Part shown: in pieces, positions 18,710 to 27,040 of the stretch
How the letters are laid out: each line of letters begins with the position of its first letter
Position numbering within the stretch: the first letter of the stretch is position 1
From: Gimesia sp.
Lineage (GTDB): Bacteria; Planctomycetota; Planctomycetia; Planctomycetales; Planctomycetaceae
Length of the DNA: 44,845 nucleotides
Direction of reading: 5' to 3'
NCBI GenBank assembly: GCA_002706765.1
Contig: PAJV01000007.1
Location: forward strand, 21,328 to 66,172
Notes under the pieces: generated by a model
What the model saw: only the letters and a program-made list of their open reading frames with translations
The model's database searches: none
Told to the model about the DNA's origin: nothing
Made by a program: the position numbers and the translations under genes

Positions 18710-19591
18710 TTATGGCGAACCCGTTGTCCACAGCTTGAATGCTTCCTGGGAAACGATTTCTGCTTTCGGGAAATCAGTGTCGTATAATTTTTTGAAACAG
18801 CGCAGGCAGTTGGTATGTTCGCATTTAGAAGAGGTTAAAAAATCGACTCCCGCTTGTCCTTCCGCCTGCTGCTGCGTATTGCCGTTATTTACCTTTTCCA
18901 GTGCAGTGAATAATAAATAGATCAACATTGCTCGACGTTTGAAGAGATAGGCACGCTCGTCATCGTCATCCAGCTGAAACATTTCAATGGTGACCAGGGC
19001 CCGTTTGCGACCAAACCCCGATTTCTTTTTTGCTTGTGGGGAAAGACCAAAAAACTCTATCAAGTCTTCAGGATCATCATCCAGATCACTGATCGGATAG
19101 ATCAGATATGCCTTTTCACTTTTCATCGTAGCGGGATTCTTCGAATTATTTTTTCGTGTTGTTCCTGCAATGGGAAAGTAATCTCGTTTGCGTGTAGAAT
19201 TGCAGGTTTTACAGGCAGCGGCATAATTCAGAAATTTATAAGCCAGTAATCGGTACCCATCTTCAGAACCTGAGTTGGGCTGGCTGACATGAACACCTTC
19301 GGTATTCTCCATCCAGTTGGGTACTTTCCAGCGTTTTACATTATTTTTCGGTCGAAAGTGTTCGACGTCCTGTTCAATGGGCTGGTCCTCGATTTCTTTT
19401 TCACAAAAAACACACTTGGAAAACTGGAGATCTGTAAAAACCTGTTTTATGGGGCTCCAGATGCTAGTGACTTTGAGAGTCGTGTCAGCCTCCAGCTCAT
19501 CTGTTTTCGTCTGTGCATCAGTAAGCCAACCTGGTTTATGAGTTTCGATCTGCTGTTCGAGATCATTTCGATCAATGTCTATACGAATCAT
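18710..19591 (-). CDS. ptuB: HNH endonuclease, Septu PtuB-like (copy 2)
   Basis: Septu is a two-gene anti-phage system of an ABC-type ATPase (PtuA) and an HNH nuclease (PtuB). This 293-aa protein has the zinc and catalytic framework of PtuB-like HNH proteins: CVFC (residues 60-63), DVEHFRPK with the catalytic His78 region (75-82) and CKTCNSTRKRDYFP (127-140). The C-terminal half carries helices and a further Cys/His cluster (CEHTNCLRC, around 260-275) that might bind another metal. The ATG overlaps the ptuA-2 stop by four bases. It is more AT-rich than the BREX core genes on either side. Functional coupling with PtuA-2 is expected from the overlap; a link with BREX is inferred. Confidence 0.8.
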   Translation of the reverse strand: MIRIDIDRNDLEQQIETHKPGWLTDAQTKTDELEADTTLKVTSIWSPIKQVFTDLQFSKCVFCEKEIEDQPIEQDVEHFRPKNNVKRWKVPNWMENTEGVHVSQPNSGSEDGYRLLAYKFLNYAAACKTCNSTRKRDYFPIAGTTRKNNSKNPATMKSEKAYLIYPISDLDDDPEDLIEFFGLSPQAKKKSGFGRKRALVTIEMFQLDDDDERAYLFKRRAMLIYLLFTALEKVNNGNTQQQAEGQAGVDFLTSSKCEHTNCLRCFKKLYDTDFPKAEIVSQEAFKLWTTGSP

Positions 19592-20862
19592 TTATTGCCC
19601 TCCAGTCCTTTCGCCATCTCTGATATCAGATTCATGGCGGCCTCGTTACTTCCCTTTCTTGCTTCCAAACGCAGTTTGTATAGTTTGTCTCGTTTATCTG
19701 GTGCGCGAGTCGATTCCAGTCCAAACAGATCAGAAACCAGAATCTGATCAACATCCAGGCCATGGATTGCCTGCTCAAAGGGATCAATAGCAGTCCGATG
19801 CTGATTGTCCAAGCGCAGGTGTTTAATATTCATCCATTCCACCGAACCGGCAATCAGTGGGCTATGAGACGTAAAAATGAACTGCAAACGCGGAAAGGTT
19901 TTCGACAGGTGGCCAATCACTTCCATTTGCCAGGCAGGATGCAGGTGGAGATCGACTTCATCAACTAGTACGATTCCCGAAACTTCATTTATACGGAGAT
20001 TTGATCTTTTACAGGCATAGTCAAGATGATAAATAAGGTCAGTGACCCATCCAAGAAACGCTTTATAACCATCAGATAGGCTCCGAAACGGAATCTCCAT
20101 TCCACCTAGCGAGAATACAAAATCATCCTTGACTTGTTTCCCCTTAAATACAAAATGTCCGCGCCCAAGTGCACCGTTAATTAAGTCTACAACTTGTTTG
20201 GAACGTTTGGTTCCTTTCTTATAAAATGAGAACCATGAAGGAAGTGATGTTAATGTATAGCCTTCCTGTACAATACTCTCGATCCGCGCAAGTCTTGCAA
20301 ATTTACTTGATCTTCCTTTGGAGCGAATCCGATCTGATGACGAGTCAACTCGTCTCGTTGCTCCATAAGCAACCGCGAAGAACGAGTCATTACCGGAGAG
20401 ATAAACTTTTTCCCAGTTAATTTGAGCACTACTCTCAAAATCAAAACTTTCCAGTTCCCCCTTTTGTGTGATCTTAAGCTCAATAGAACCAATTTTCGAA
20501 GGGGACTCATCTCTTAAGTTCAGAATTTCGTTGTCCTGTAGTGCAAAGTTTGCTTGGATTGACCCTTCTTTATTTTTCTCGCGGGAAGTCGGTGTACGAG
20601 TGGTTGGCTCGAATCGAACAAGTGGTCGAGGGGCAATCCGAGATTCATTCACCGCAGGCCCCAGCGCAGCAAGGGCAATCGCCTCCAGAACCGTCGTTTT
20701 ACCACAGGCGTTCTCGCCAAAAATTAGATTGACGTTCTTGTACATCGGCGGATTCTGCAATTCATGGCCCTCACCATATTTCATGTCCGGATGATTAAAA
20801 GTCATCGTTTTTTCCGCAGCGAAAGTGCGGATATTTTCCAGTGTGATACTCTCGATATACAT
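19588..20862 (-). CDS. ptuA: AAA/ABC-type ATPase, Septu PtuA-like (copy 2)
   Basis: This SMC/RecF-like ATPase of 424 aa resembles PtuA. It opens with MYIESITLENIRTF, has Walker A GENACGKT (residues 49-56), a signature-like LSDGYKAF (about 257-264), Walker B IVLVDEVDLHLHP (about 298-310) and the switch His of FTSHSPLI (about 331-338). The frame extends upstream to 20934 inside pglX-1, but I place the start at 20862. That ATG has AAAGGAG five bases upstream (20874-20868), and the protein begins with the family's first beta strand. The ribosome-binding site overlaps the pglX-1 stop, giving coupled translation. Alternative OLD-like families are possible, but the paired HNH gene favours Septu. Confidence 0.82.
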   Translation of the reverse strand: MYIESITLENIRTFAAEKTMTFNHPDMKYGEGHELQNPPMYKNVNLIFGENACGKTTVLEAIALAALGPAVNESRIAPRPLVRFEPTTRTPTSREKNKEGSIQANFALQDNEILNLRDESPSKIGSIELKITQKGELESFDFESSAQINWEKVYLSGNDSFFAVAYGATRRVDSSSDRIRSKGRSSKFARLARIESIVQEGYTLTSLPSWFSFYKKGTKRSKQVVDLINGALGRGHFVFKGKQVKDDFVFSLGGMEIPFRSLSDGYKAFLGWVTDLIYHLDYACKRSNLRINEVSGIVLVDEVDLHLHPAWQMEVIGHLSKTFPRLQFIFTSHSPLIAGSVEWMNIKHLRLDNQHRTAIDPFEQAIHGLDVDQILVSDLFGLESTRAPDKRDKLYKLRLEARKGSNEAAMNLISEMAKGLEGNK

Positions 20863-20872
20863 TGTGACTCCT

Positions 20873-23800
20873 TTAGTTTTTAGTCCGTGTTTTTTTTGTA
20901 GGCTTCTTCGGCGGTTGCCAGGCTTTGATTTCATCGCTGGTTTTGCCCAGGGCGCGGGCTTCTTCGTTGACGAAACCTTCGTAGACTTCGTCCATTCGCT
21001 GGTTGAATTCGGGATCGATGTCGTGGTGCCACTGCTTGAGCCAGGGCAACAGTTCGATCACCCCCGCCAGCAGCGGAATCAAACGCACATCGTCGCGGCC
21101 CCCCAGGTGTTCCTGCACTTCCACGAAATACGCACTGATCGCCTGCGTTAACTGCAGATGATTGTAACCGGCCCAGGCGAGCAGCAGTGCGCCGTCCGGC
21201 CCTTCGCAGTGCGGAAAACTGACCCAGCGTTCTTTGGGCACATCCAGTTTACCCCGCAGCGCCCAGTAACGCGCACCGCCGGTGGAGAGGAAATCGCTGC
21301 TCTTATATTTGGGGGGGACTGGGATCGACAGAATCGGGTCCAGTCCTCGATCGTCGGCTTTCTGCTTGTCGGGCGTCTCGCTCTGCCACGCGGCGAGCTC
21401 TGTGCACTGTTGTTCGGTCAGATCGTAATCGGTCAGGTTAACGGGTTCACCAGCACGCAGTTTGTCTTCCAGCCGCTGCAGTTCCCATATTCGTTCCCAC
21501 TCGGCCCGGTTGCGCAGGCCGGTCGGCTTATAGCGTAACACCGGCAGCAGCGGCACGTGTTCTCCTTTGACGAGTTCTTCGACCAGGCGTTCCACATCAA
21601 AGGCCGGGTCGTCGCGATAGACTTCGGCGACTTCCATGAACTGTGTATCCTGCCGGGCGATGTCGGCAAGTTTCGCCACTGAATACAATGCGATCTCTCG
21701 CAATGGTGCAGAGACGCCCAGTTTCTGTTTGTCTTCCTCGCTCAACTCGGCATCCGCGGCCATCCGGCCATCGAAATCAAAGTAGGTTTCCAGACGATCC
21801 AGCAGCCACGACTTCAAGGCCCGTTCCACCTGCGAATCCCACGGTTCCGTATTCCAGCGGCGTTTGTATTCGGGCTGTTCGATCAGGGCGATGTTTTTGT
21901 TCTCTTCGATGACTTCGATCCGCCGCTGGACGAGCTGCTTATAGTCATCGGACCAGTGGTCGGGAATTTCGGTGATCGGCGTGCTGCCGTGACGCTCGAA
22001 CCAGGTCGTCTGGACTTCGCCAGTGGCTATCTGCCGTGCCAGCACGATTTCAAAGGCCCGTTCGCCCAACTGAATACCGAATGATTCTTCCACCGGGTAC
22101 GTCAGGTCCTCGTCCAGTAAGCCGTAGAGACGGTAGCATTCCCAGTCGAGATCTTCTTGGAGACGTATTTGCTGAGAGCGTAATTGTTTATTAAGTACTT
22201 CAAACTCAGCGAGTTTCGATCTAGTATGCCCCCTACTTGGTGCAATGTTAGACATCTCGTTTGCCCTCGCATTTATCCACTTGCTGATTTTGTACGAGCG
22301 CCGATTCGGTAATGGGAATTGCAGAATCTTTGTCGCATTAAATGCAAAGAAATCTTCAAAAGGAGAAGTTCTTTGTCGCGCTCCATGCTGATCGACAGTG
22401 CTCCCCTTATTGTGACAAACCTGTTTCATCCAGAAGCAGGCAGTTGAACTGTTTAAAAGTCCGAGTAAAGCAAGATGGTCGTCTTCGGTAACCGGCCGTT
22501 TATTTCCATCAGGCTCCTCGACTTCCAAGGGTAACTTGATAACGGGAGCTGTTCTATTGAAAACTTTTCCGCCTCGATCAAACACAAAATGGTTATGAGT
22601 TGCGACTTCGCCGTACGTGATAGTCATTGGAGTGCGAGCTCGATCCTTTGGAAACTGGTGATAATCAAACCAAGGACGTCCGGACGTGCGATAAGTTCCA
22701 CCACCAAATGTCGATCGACTCCAAAGCTCTACTTTCAGACAAATGAGCCAGTTCCATTCCGGACTCCGTGGTACTTCATCCCATTGATTGAGTTCCTGAT
22801 CATACGGAAAAAAGATCAATTCATCGGTCGTTGTTTGCCAGTCTCGAACATTGTCTCCACGCACTTGAACTTTAAATGCAGAACGCAGACAATGTCGTTC
22901 TGGCATTCCAGCTGGTTGGACAAACGCTTCATCAGCATGTGTGTCCTGAAAAAATCCAATAGAATCAACGACAGTGGATAAGATTTGCTTTGTAGTACTT
23001 TCAAGATGTTCCTTCAATTCCGCTGCACCGCCGCCACCGATGGACCAAGGATGCTTGTGAAACAACTCACGTGACGAATCACCCGTACTGATGAACTCAC
23101 TCTGTGAGTCTGGCTGATCGACCTGATCTACGATCGCCGTCCAGACCAGACCATGGGAAGGATCTTCGGGAGTGCTGGGCTCTCCCCGTATTCCCATGAC
23201 CGTACGGAGTGTGTCCATCACCGGCTGTTCATTTCGTGCAAAGAGAATTACGGTCGGTGTGCCATGACCGGGTATATACGCGCCACTGGTATCAATCACA
23301 TGCGTGAGATTGATTGTCGGAAACCACGATTCTATCAGCTTCTTACCAAACTCCCGCTTCATAAAGCTGTTAGCCGTGATCTGCCCGGTGAAACCTGAGA
23401 TCTGGGAACCATTTTTACCCGGAACTGCCAGACGCAGAATACGCTCCATAAAGGGAACAGCAAGAGAATACTGTCGATGACATGCCTTCGGATATAAACG
23501 GCGGTATGTTTCATTCGCCGCTTTATCTCTTGGCACAATATAAGGTGGGTTCGCCACGACCGCGTGATACGTACCTTCCTTCAGAATCCTTCGTAGTTCC
23601 TCTACGTCTTCCGTCCGAAAATAGTGTGCCTCGTCGGTCCAGTCGTCGTCGAACATTTTTTGTCGCTGCCGGCCGTGGTAGAGGGAGTCGCCGCAGGCGA
23701 GATGAAATTCGAACCCCACCTTCTCATCCATTTTCTTTATACCACAAGACTTGAAAGCCGCTAATAATAGTCGGAAGCGGGCGATCGCGATGGCGAAGGG

Positions 23801-24697
23801 GTTGATGTCCACGCCGTGAATGGAATTCAAAGTCCGCTGCACCAGATCGCGGACGTTGGCACCTGGTTCCTGTTTCTGCCAGCGGTTCAGAATCCGCGGG
23901 AAGCTGCCCAGCAGGAAGTGACCGCTGCCGCAGGCCGGGTCGATCATGCGGAAGCCGGCCGGCGTCAGTTCTTTGCCGTTCCGTTCTTTGACGGGTGGTG
24001 CGTCGAGGCCGAATTCGTCGAGCGCCGGATCGAGTGTGCGGTCGAGGATGAATTCTTCCACGAAGTCCGGCGTCTGCAGGAGGGCGTACTTCTTACGGGC
24101 CGCTTCACTCAGGTCCTGGTACAGGTCGCCCAGGAAACGGGTGTCCCACTCCGCATCGGTAAAGTTGTGCAGCAGCACGCCGGTGTCGGAATCGATCTTC
24201 TGGAAAAACCGCAGCAGCTCCCCCGCGGCATCCGGACCAAGCCAGTTCGGCAGTGCGTTCATCGGGTTATGGGAACCGAACAGGTCTTGACCGGCGGGCA
24301 GCTGTGCCAGTTCTGTAAACAGATCAAGCAGATACTCCCGATCAGTCAGCTTGGCGCGTTCGGGATCCTGAAAAAAGAGCGTGTGTTCATCGCGGGCCTG
24401 TTCCAGTCGTTTACCGGGACCGGCGAGGCGCGGCGGATCGATCAGCCCATTATCTTCCAGAAACCGGGCAAACACACAGCTGAGCACCCAGGCAGCGGCG
24501 ACCTGCGTGATGAAGTCGTCCAGCCACTGTTTAAAAGTATGCGCGGTCCGCTCGGCGTCTTTGGCTTTCTGATACTCGGCGCGCAGCCATTCTCCCACCT
24601 CGGGCACTTCCGCAGAACTGGTCCGTTCCAGCAGGTCGGCTTCCAGTTTCCGCAGCAGCGATTGCAGATCGGATAGTAATTCAGAGCGGTTGATCAT
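20873..24697 (-). CDS. pglX: BREX type 2 adenine-specific DNA methyltransferase PglX-1 (intact)
   Basis: PglX is the N6-adenine methyltransferase of Pgl/BREX and marks host DNA. The 1274-aa frame is uninterrupted. SAM-binding motif DPACGSGHF lies near residues 253-261, and the catalytic N6-A motif NPPY lies near residues 381-384. Helical N-terminal (about 1-230) and C-terminal (about 960-1274) domains surround a central specificity part. The start ATG has no strong Shine-Dalgarno, but the same start is used in the paralogue pglX-2. It lies between ptuB-1 (226 bases upstream) and ptuA-2. Both ends are almost the same as in pglX-2, while the middle differs, so the two proteins probably recognise different sequences. 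Confidence 0.93.
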   Translation of the reverse strand: MINRSELLSDLQSLLRKLEADLLERTSSAEVPEVGEWLRAEYQKAKDAERTAHTFKQWLDDFITQVAAAWVLSCVFARFLEDNGLIDPPRLAGPGKRLEQARDEHTLFFQDPERAKLTDREYLLDLFTELAQLPAGQDLFGSHNPMNALPNWLGPDAAGELLRFFQKIDSDTGVLLHNFTDAEWDTRFLGDLYQDLSEAARKKYALLQTPDFVEEFILDRTLDPALDEFGLDAPPVKERNGKELTPAGFRMIDPACGSGHFLLGSFPRILNRWQKQEPGANVRDLVQRTLNSIHGVDINPFAIAIARFRLLLAAFKSCGIKKMDEKVGFEFHLACGDSLYHGRQRQKMFDDDWTDEAHYFRTEDVEELRRILKEGTYHAVVANPPYIVPRDKAANETYRRLYPKACHRQYSLAVPFMERILRLAVPGKNGSQISGFTGQITANSFMKREFGKKLIESWFPTINLTHVIDTSGAYIPGHGTPTVILFARNEQPVMDTLRTVMGIRGEPSTPEDPSHGLVWTAIVDQVDQPDSQSEFISTGDSSRELFHKHPWSIGGGGAAELKEHLESTTKQILSTVVDSIGFFQDTHADEAFVQPAGMPERHCLRSAFKVQVRGDNVRDWQTTTDELIFFPYDQELNQWDEVPRSPEWNWLICLKVELWSRSTFGGGTYRTSGRPWFDYHQFPKDRARTPMTITYGEVATHNHFVFDRGGKVFNRTAPVIKLPLEVEEPDGNKRPVTEDDHLALLGLLNSSTACFWMKQVCHNKGSTVDQHGARQRTSPFEDFFAFNATKILQFPLPNRRSYKISKWINARANEMSNIAPSRGHTRSKLAEFEVLNKQLRSQQIRLQEDLDWECYRLYGLLDEDLTYPVEESFGIQLGERAFEIVLARQIATGEVQTTWFERHGSTPITEIPDHWSDDYKQLVQRRIEVIEENKNIALIEQPEYKRRWNTEPWDSQVERALKSWLLDRLETYFDFDGRMAADAELSEEDKQKLGVSAPLREIALYSVAKLADIARQDTQFMEVAEVYRDDPAFDVERLVEELVKGEHVPLLPVLRYKPTGLRNRAEWERIWELQRLEDKLRAGEPVNLTDYDLTEQQCTELAAWQSETPDKQKADDRGLDPILSIPVPPKYKSSDFLSTGGARYWALRGKLDVPKERWVSFPHCEGPDGALLLAWAGYNHLQLTQAISAYFVEVQEHLGGRDDVRLIPLLAGVIELLPWLKQWHHDIDPEFNQRMDEVYEGFVNEEARALGKTSDEIKAWQPPKKPTKKTRTKN
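20911..21810 (-). repeat. 3' repeat shared by pglX-1 and pglX-2 (copy in pglX-1)
   Basis: Partner of 8401-9300: same length, no indels, scattered mostly silent or conservative differences. Confidence 0.85.
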
Positions 24698-24700
24698 TTC
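23772..24700 (-). repeat. 5' repeat shared by pglX-1 and pglX-2 (copy in pglX-1)
   Basis: Partner of 11302-12230: collinear without indels. With the 3' repeat it places the intervening ptuA-2, ptuB-2, pglY and pglZ between two pairs of direct repeats. Confidence 0.85.
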
Positions 24701-24923
24701 GGTTTATTCTCACGTAAAAACGCTAAGTCGCAAAGTTTTTTTTAAGTATTTCATCTCAACAGATTACTGATCCCACTCTCCAAGATCATTTCCCACATTC
24801 TTATTAATTGCTCCCTTGGCGCCTCTGCGCCTTGGTGTGAGACTTTTAACAACGCGAACGGTCATGTTTCTCGCAAAGGCGCTAAGACGCAAAGGATATG
24901 ATTCATGTTTTTTGTCAGGCTGT
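24698..24923. repeat. ptuB-1/pglX-1 spacer with three GCAAAG-type repeats
   Basis: This is the only long gap inside the BREX operon and it contains no gene. Three related units are visible: one near 24707-24735 (TTCTCACG...CGCTAAGTCGCAAAG), one inverted near 24813-24842 (CTTGGCGCCTCTGCGCCTTG) and one near 24868-24895 (TTCTCGCAAAGGCG then CTAAGACGCAAAGG). The second and third units are partly complementary and could fold into an imperfect hairpin in the operon transcript ahead of pglX-1. Such GCAAAGACGCAAAG-like units are dispersed repeats in many bacterial genomes, so this may be a miniature repeat insertion rather than a regulator. Confidence 0.6.
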
Positions 24924-25619
24924 TTACAAAGCACCTCCGGGTCTCGGAACGAAATTCGTATCATCATCGAAACATTCCAGGGCAGTGCCGGGAAATGCCT
25001 TGATCAGACGCTGACACATGTCGATGTCATCATAAAAGACATGAAGCCATACAGACCAGAAACCGCGCCCAATAGCTACTTCGATCGCCATCTCTCGCAT
25101 TTCATCCGAATCATCCACTTTCAGGAGTGATGCCACGCGGAGTGCTATGCCCCACGCCTCCATACGTTTGAGCCACCGACGATCTCGATCCGAGAACTTG
25201 GGGTGCCCTGGTATGCGGTCCAAACCAGTGAGGTCCAGTGTTTCCTGAACCCGGTCTGAATCCACATCAGGGTCATCAACGACTTGTGGAGGCATATCTT
25301 TTTCATAAACCAGAGCACGAAGTGTGTTATCAATATCCGGCCAATAATAATCAGCCAGATCGATATCCTTATTGCCCTTAATTGAGTTGCAGTTCCCACA
25401 GGCTAACAGAAAATTACTCCAATCGAGTTCGTGATCTGGATTCAGACTTTTCGGGAGAACATGCTCCACATCAACTTGGGAATTAAGAGCGACCTCACAG
25501 TAAGAGCAGTAGTCCCCCATCCGTTCAATCAGATCATCACGTGCATCTTTATAGTCGTTATAAACCACCGGTTGATGATTATGATTCACAGGGACATCCC
25601 CTCGTATGACTGGTCTCAT
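24924..25619 (-). CDS. ptuB: HNH endonuclease, Septu PtuB-like (copy 1)
   Basis: This 231-aa protein has the HNH framework CSYC (residues 38-41), DVEHVLPK with the catalytic His53 region (50-57), WSNFLLAC (67-74) and CGNCNSIKG (74-82). The rest of the protein is helical and ends in an aromatic and acidic region (SVWLHVFYDDIDMCQ). The ATG overlaps the ptuA-1 stop (ATGA at 25619-25616). It is shorter than, and only distantly similar to, PtuB-2, so the two pairs were not made by a recent duplication. In Septu the nuclease acts together with the ATPase; which nucleic acid is cut here is unknown. Confidence 0.8.
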   Translation of the reverse strand: MRPVIRGDVPVNHNHQPVVYNDYKDARDDLIERMGDYCSYCEVALNSQVDVEHVLPKSLNPDHELDWSNFLLACGNCNSIKGNKDIDLADYYWPDIDNTLRALVYEKDMPPQVVDDPDVDSDRVQETLDLTGLDRIPGHPKFSDRDRRWLKRMEAWGIALRVASLLKVDDSDEMREMAIEVAIGRGFWSVWLHVFYDDIDMCQRLIKAFPGTALECFDDDTNFVPRPGGAL

Positions 25620-27040
25620 GGCGTGCCTCCAGTCAGTTCGGTGCCCCCCTCTTCCTCCTCATCATCCTGGTCGCGTTTATTGAAATCGTCAGATATATCT
25701 CCATCCATTAATTTTTGAAATATAGAATCAGACAGGCTCATCTTGTCCGAATCCAGAAGTGACTCAACAGCGATTTCATGCATTCTTAGTAACGCCTGAT
25801 AAGCTGGGTTATCACTGTACGGCATCATCGTTTTTTCCAGTTCATCTCTAACTGCATCCTTATCTGAAGCTGTTGCAATTGAATCATCCTGCAACATTGA
25901 GAAGTATTCCTGAGCTTTTTCCATCATATCCAGAAAACGACGACTCTGTTGCGGAATTTCAACCCCTTGAATTTCTTCTGCAATATCTTCAATACTTTTA
26001 TTCTCAATGCTCTGATTCAATTGATCGTCCAGATTCACTAATTGGACTTCTGGTGTCGGTGGAAGTGATTGGATCACAAATGGCGAATGCGTAGTGGCAA
26101 TGAACTGGATTCGCGGAAAAGCACTCATTAAGTCCGGAATTACTTCTCGTTGCCATTTCGGATGCAGATGAAGATCCAGTTCATCAATCAATACGACACC
26201 TGATGTCTCTAAAGCGGCTTCCGAGCCCAGCTGCGGGTTCAGAGTCACACAGCGGATTGCGATGTCGGCCACCATCGAAAGCATGTTTCGGTAACCATCG
26301 CTGAAAAAGGTGAGCGGTAAGGCTGTGTCTTCGACAATCATCACCATTTGCTTTTGCACAGCATCGAAGTAAACATGCTTACAATTTCGAATACATGTTG
26401 ATATCGCACGACGACATGCCTCGAGTAGCGGTATCTCGACTTTTCGTTGTAAAGATGCGAACTCCTGATCACGAAACCATTCCAGTATTAATGTCTCATC
26501 TGAAGCGGGGTTCAAACATTGTTTATAACCAATGAGTCGAGATTTAGTCATGTAATCACGCGTTGATTTAATATTGGTTTGCCGCCAAAGTCGTTCCGTT
26601 CCGTAATAGCACACAAGCGGTAATGGATCAGAGCCACCTTCCATTACATGTTTACGCACCGCATTGATTTTGTCCTTGGCCCACTGTGCTCCTCGACTGT
26701 TCATCTTTCCTTCGGAATCTCTTGCGAATTCCCATCCCCCCTGTTCGCCGTTAATCTCGCCATTACAGGAAACGATACAGGGGAACTGTGGTTCCCAGGT
26801 CACTGTCCTTACATGCAGAAACGATTGTTGGCGTACATCCGAATCCTTGATTGATCGAGAGCTACTGATCTCGGGGCGTCTGCCAGCTACTACAGCGCTG
26901 GCTGCAATCGAAAGTGCATCTAATATTGCAGTCTTCCCACTTGTGTTATCACCCACAATCAAGTTGAACTGCGGCGCGAGTTTCATGGAATGCTCTTTGA
27001 ATCGGCGAAAATTCGTCAAATGAAGCTTATCTATTCGCAT
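25616..27040 (-). CDS. ptuA: AAA/ABC-type ATPase, Septu PtuA-like (copy 1)
   Basis: This 474-aa RecF/SMC-like ATPase opens with MRIDKLHLTNFRRF. Walker A is GDNTSGKT (residues 30-37), a signature-like FFSDGYRNM lies near 246-254, Walker B VVLIDELDLHLHP lies near 280-292, and TTHSPFVI with the switch His lies near 312-319. The C-terminal 130 residues are strongly charged and may bind the partner nuclease. The start overlaps the end of pglW by ten bases, so translation is probably coupled. This joins the Septu-like pair firmly to the BREX operon. Copy 2 at 19588 has the same architecture but little identity outside the motifs. Confidence 0.82.
   Translation of the reverse strand: MRIDKLHLTNFRRFKEHSMKLAPQFNLIVGDNTSGKTAILDALSIAASAVVAGRRPEISSSRSIKDSDVRQQSFLHVRTVTWEPQFPCIVSCNGEINGEQGGWEFARDSEGKMNSRGAQWAKDKINAVRKHVMEGGSDPLPLVCYYGTERLWRQTNIKSTRDYMTKSRLIGYKQCLNPASDETLILEWFRDQEFASLQRKVEIPLLEACRRAISTCIRNCKHVYFDAVQKQMVMIVEDTALPLTFFSDGYRNMLSMVADIAIRCVTLNPQLGSEAALETSGVVLIDELDLHLHPKWQREVIPDLMSAFPRIQFIATTHSPFVIQSLPPTPEVQLVNLDDQLNQSIENKSIEDIAEEIQGVEIPQQSRRFLDMMEKAQEYFSMLQDDSIATASDKDAVRDELEKTMMPYSDNPAYQALLRMHEIAVESLLDSDKMSLSDSIFQKLMDGDISDDFNKRDQDDEEEEGGTELTGGTP

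Noticed and set aside
20863-20934. 24-codon N-terminal extension of ptuA-2
   Set aside because: It lies within the end of pglX-1, is low-complexity basic sequence, and the ATG at 20862 has an AAAGGAG site and begins the conserved fold.
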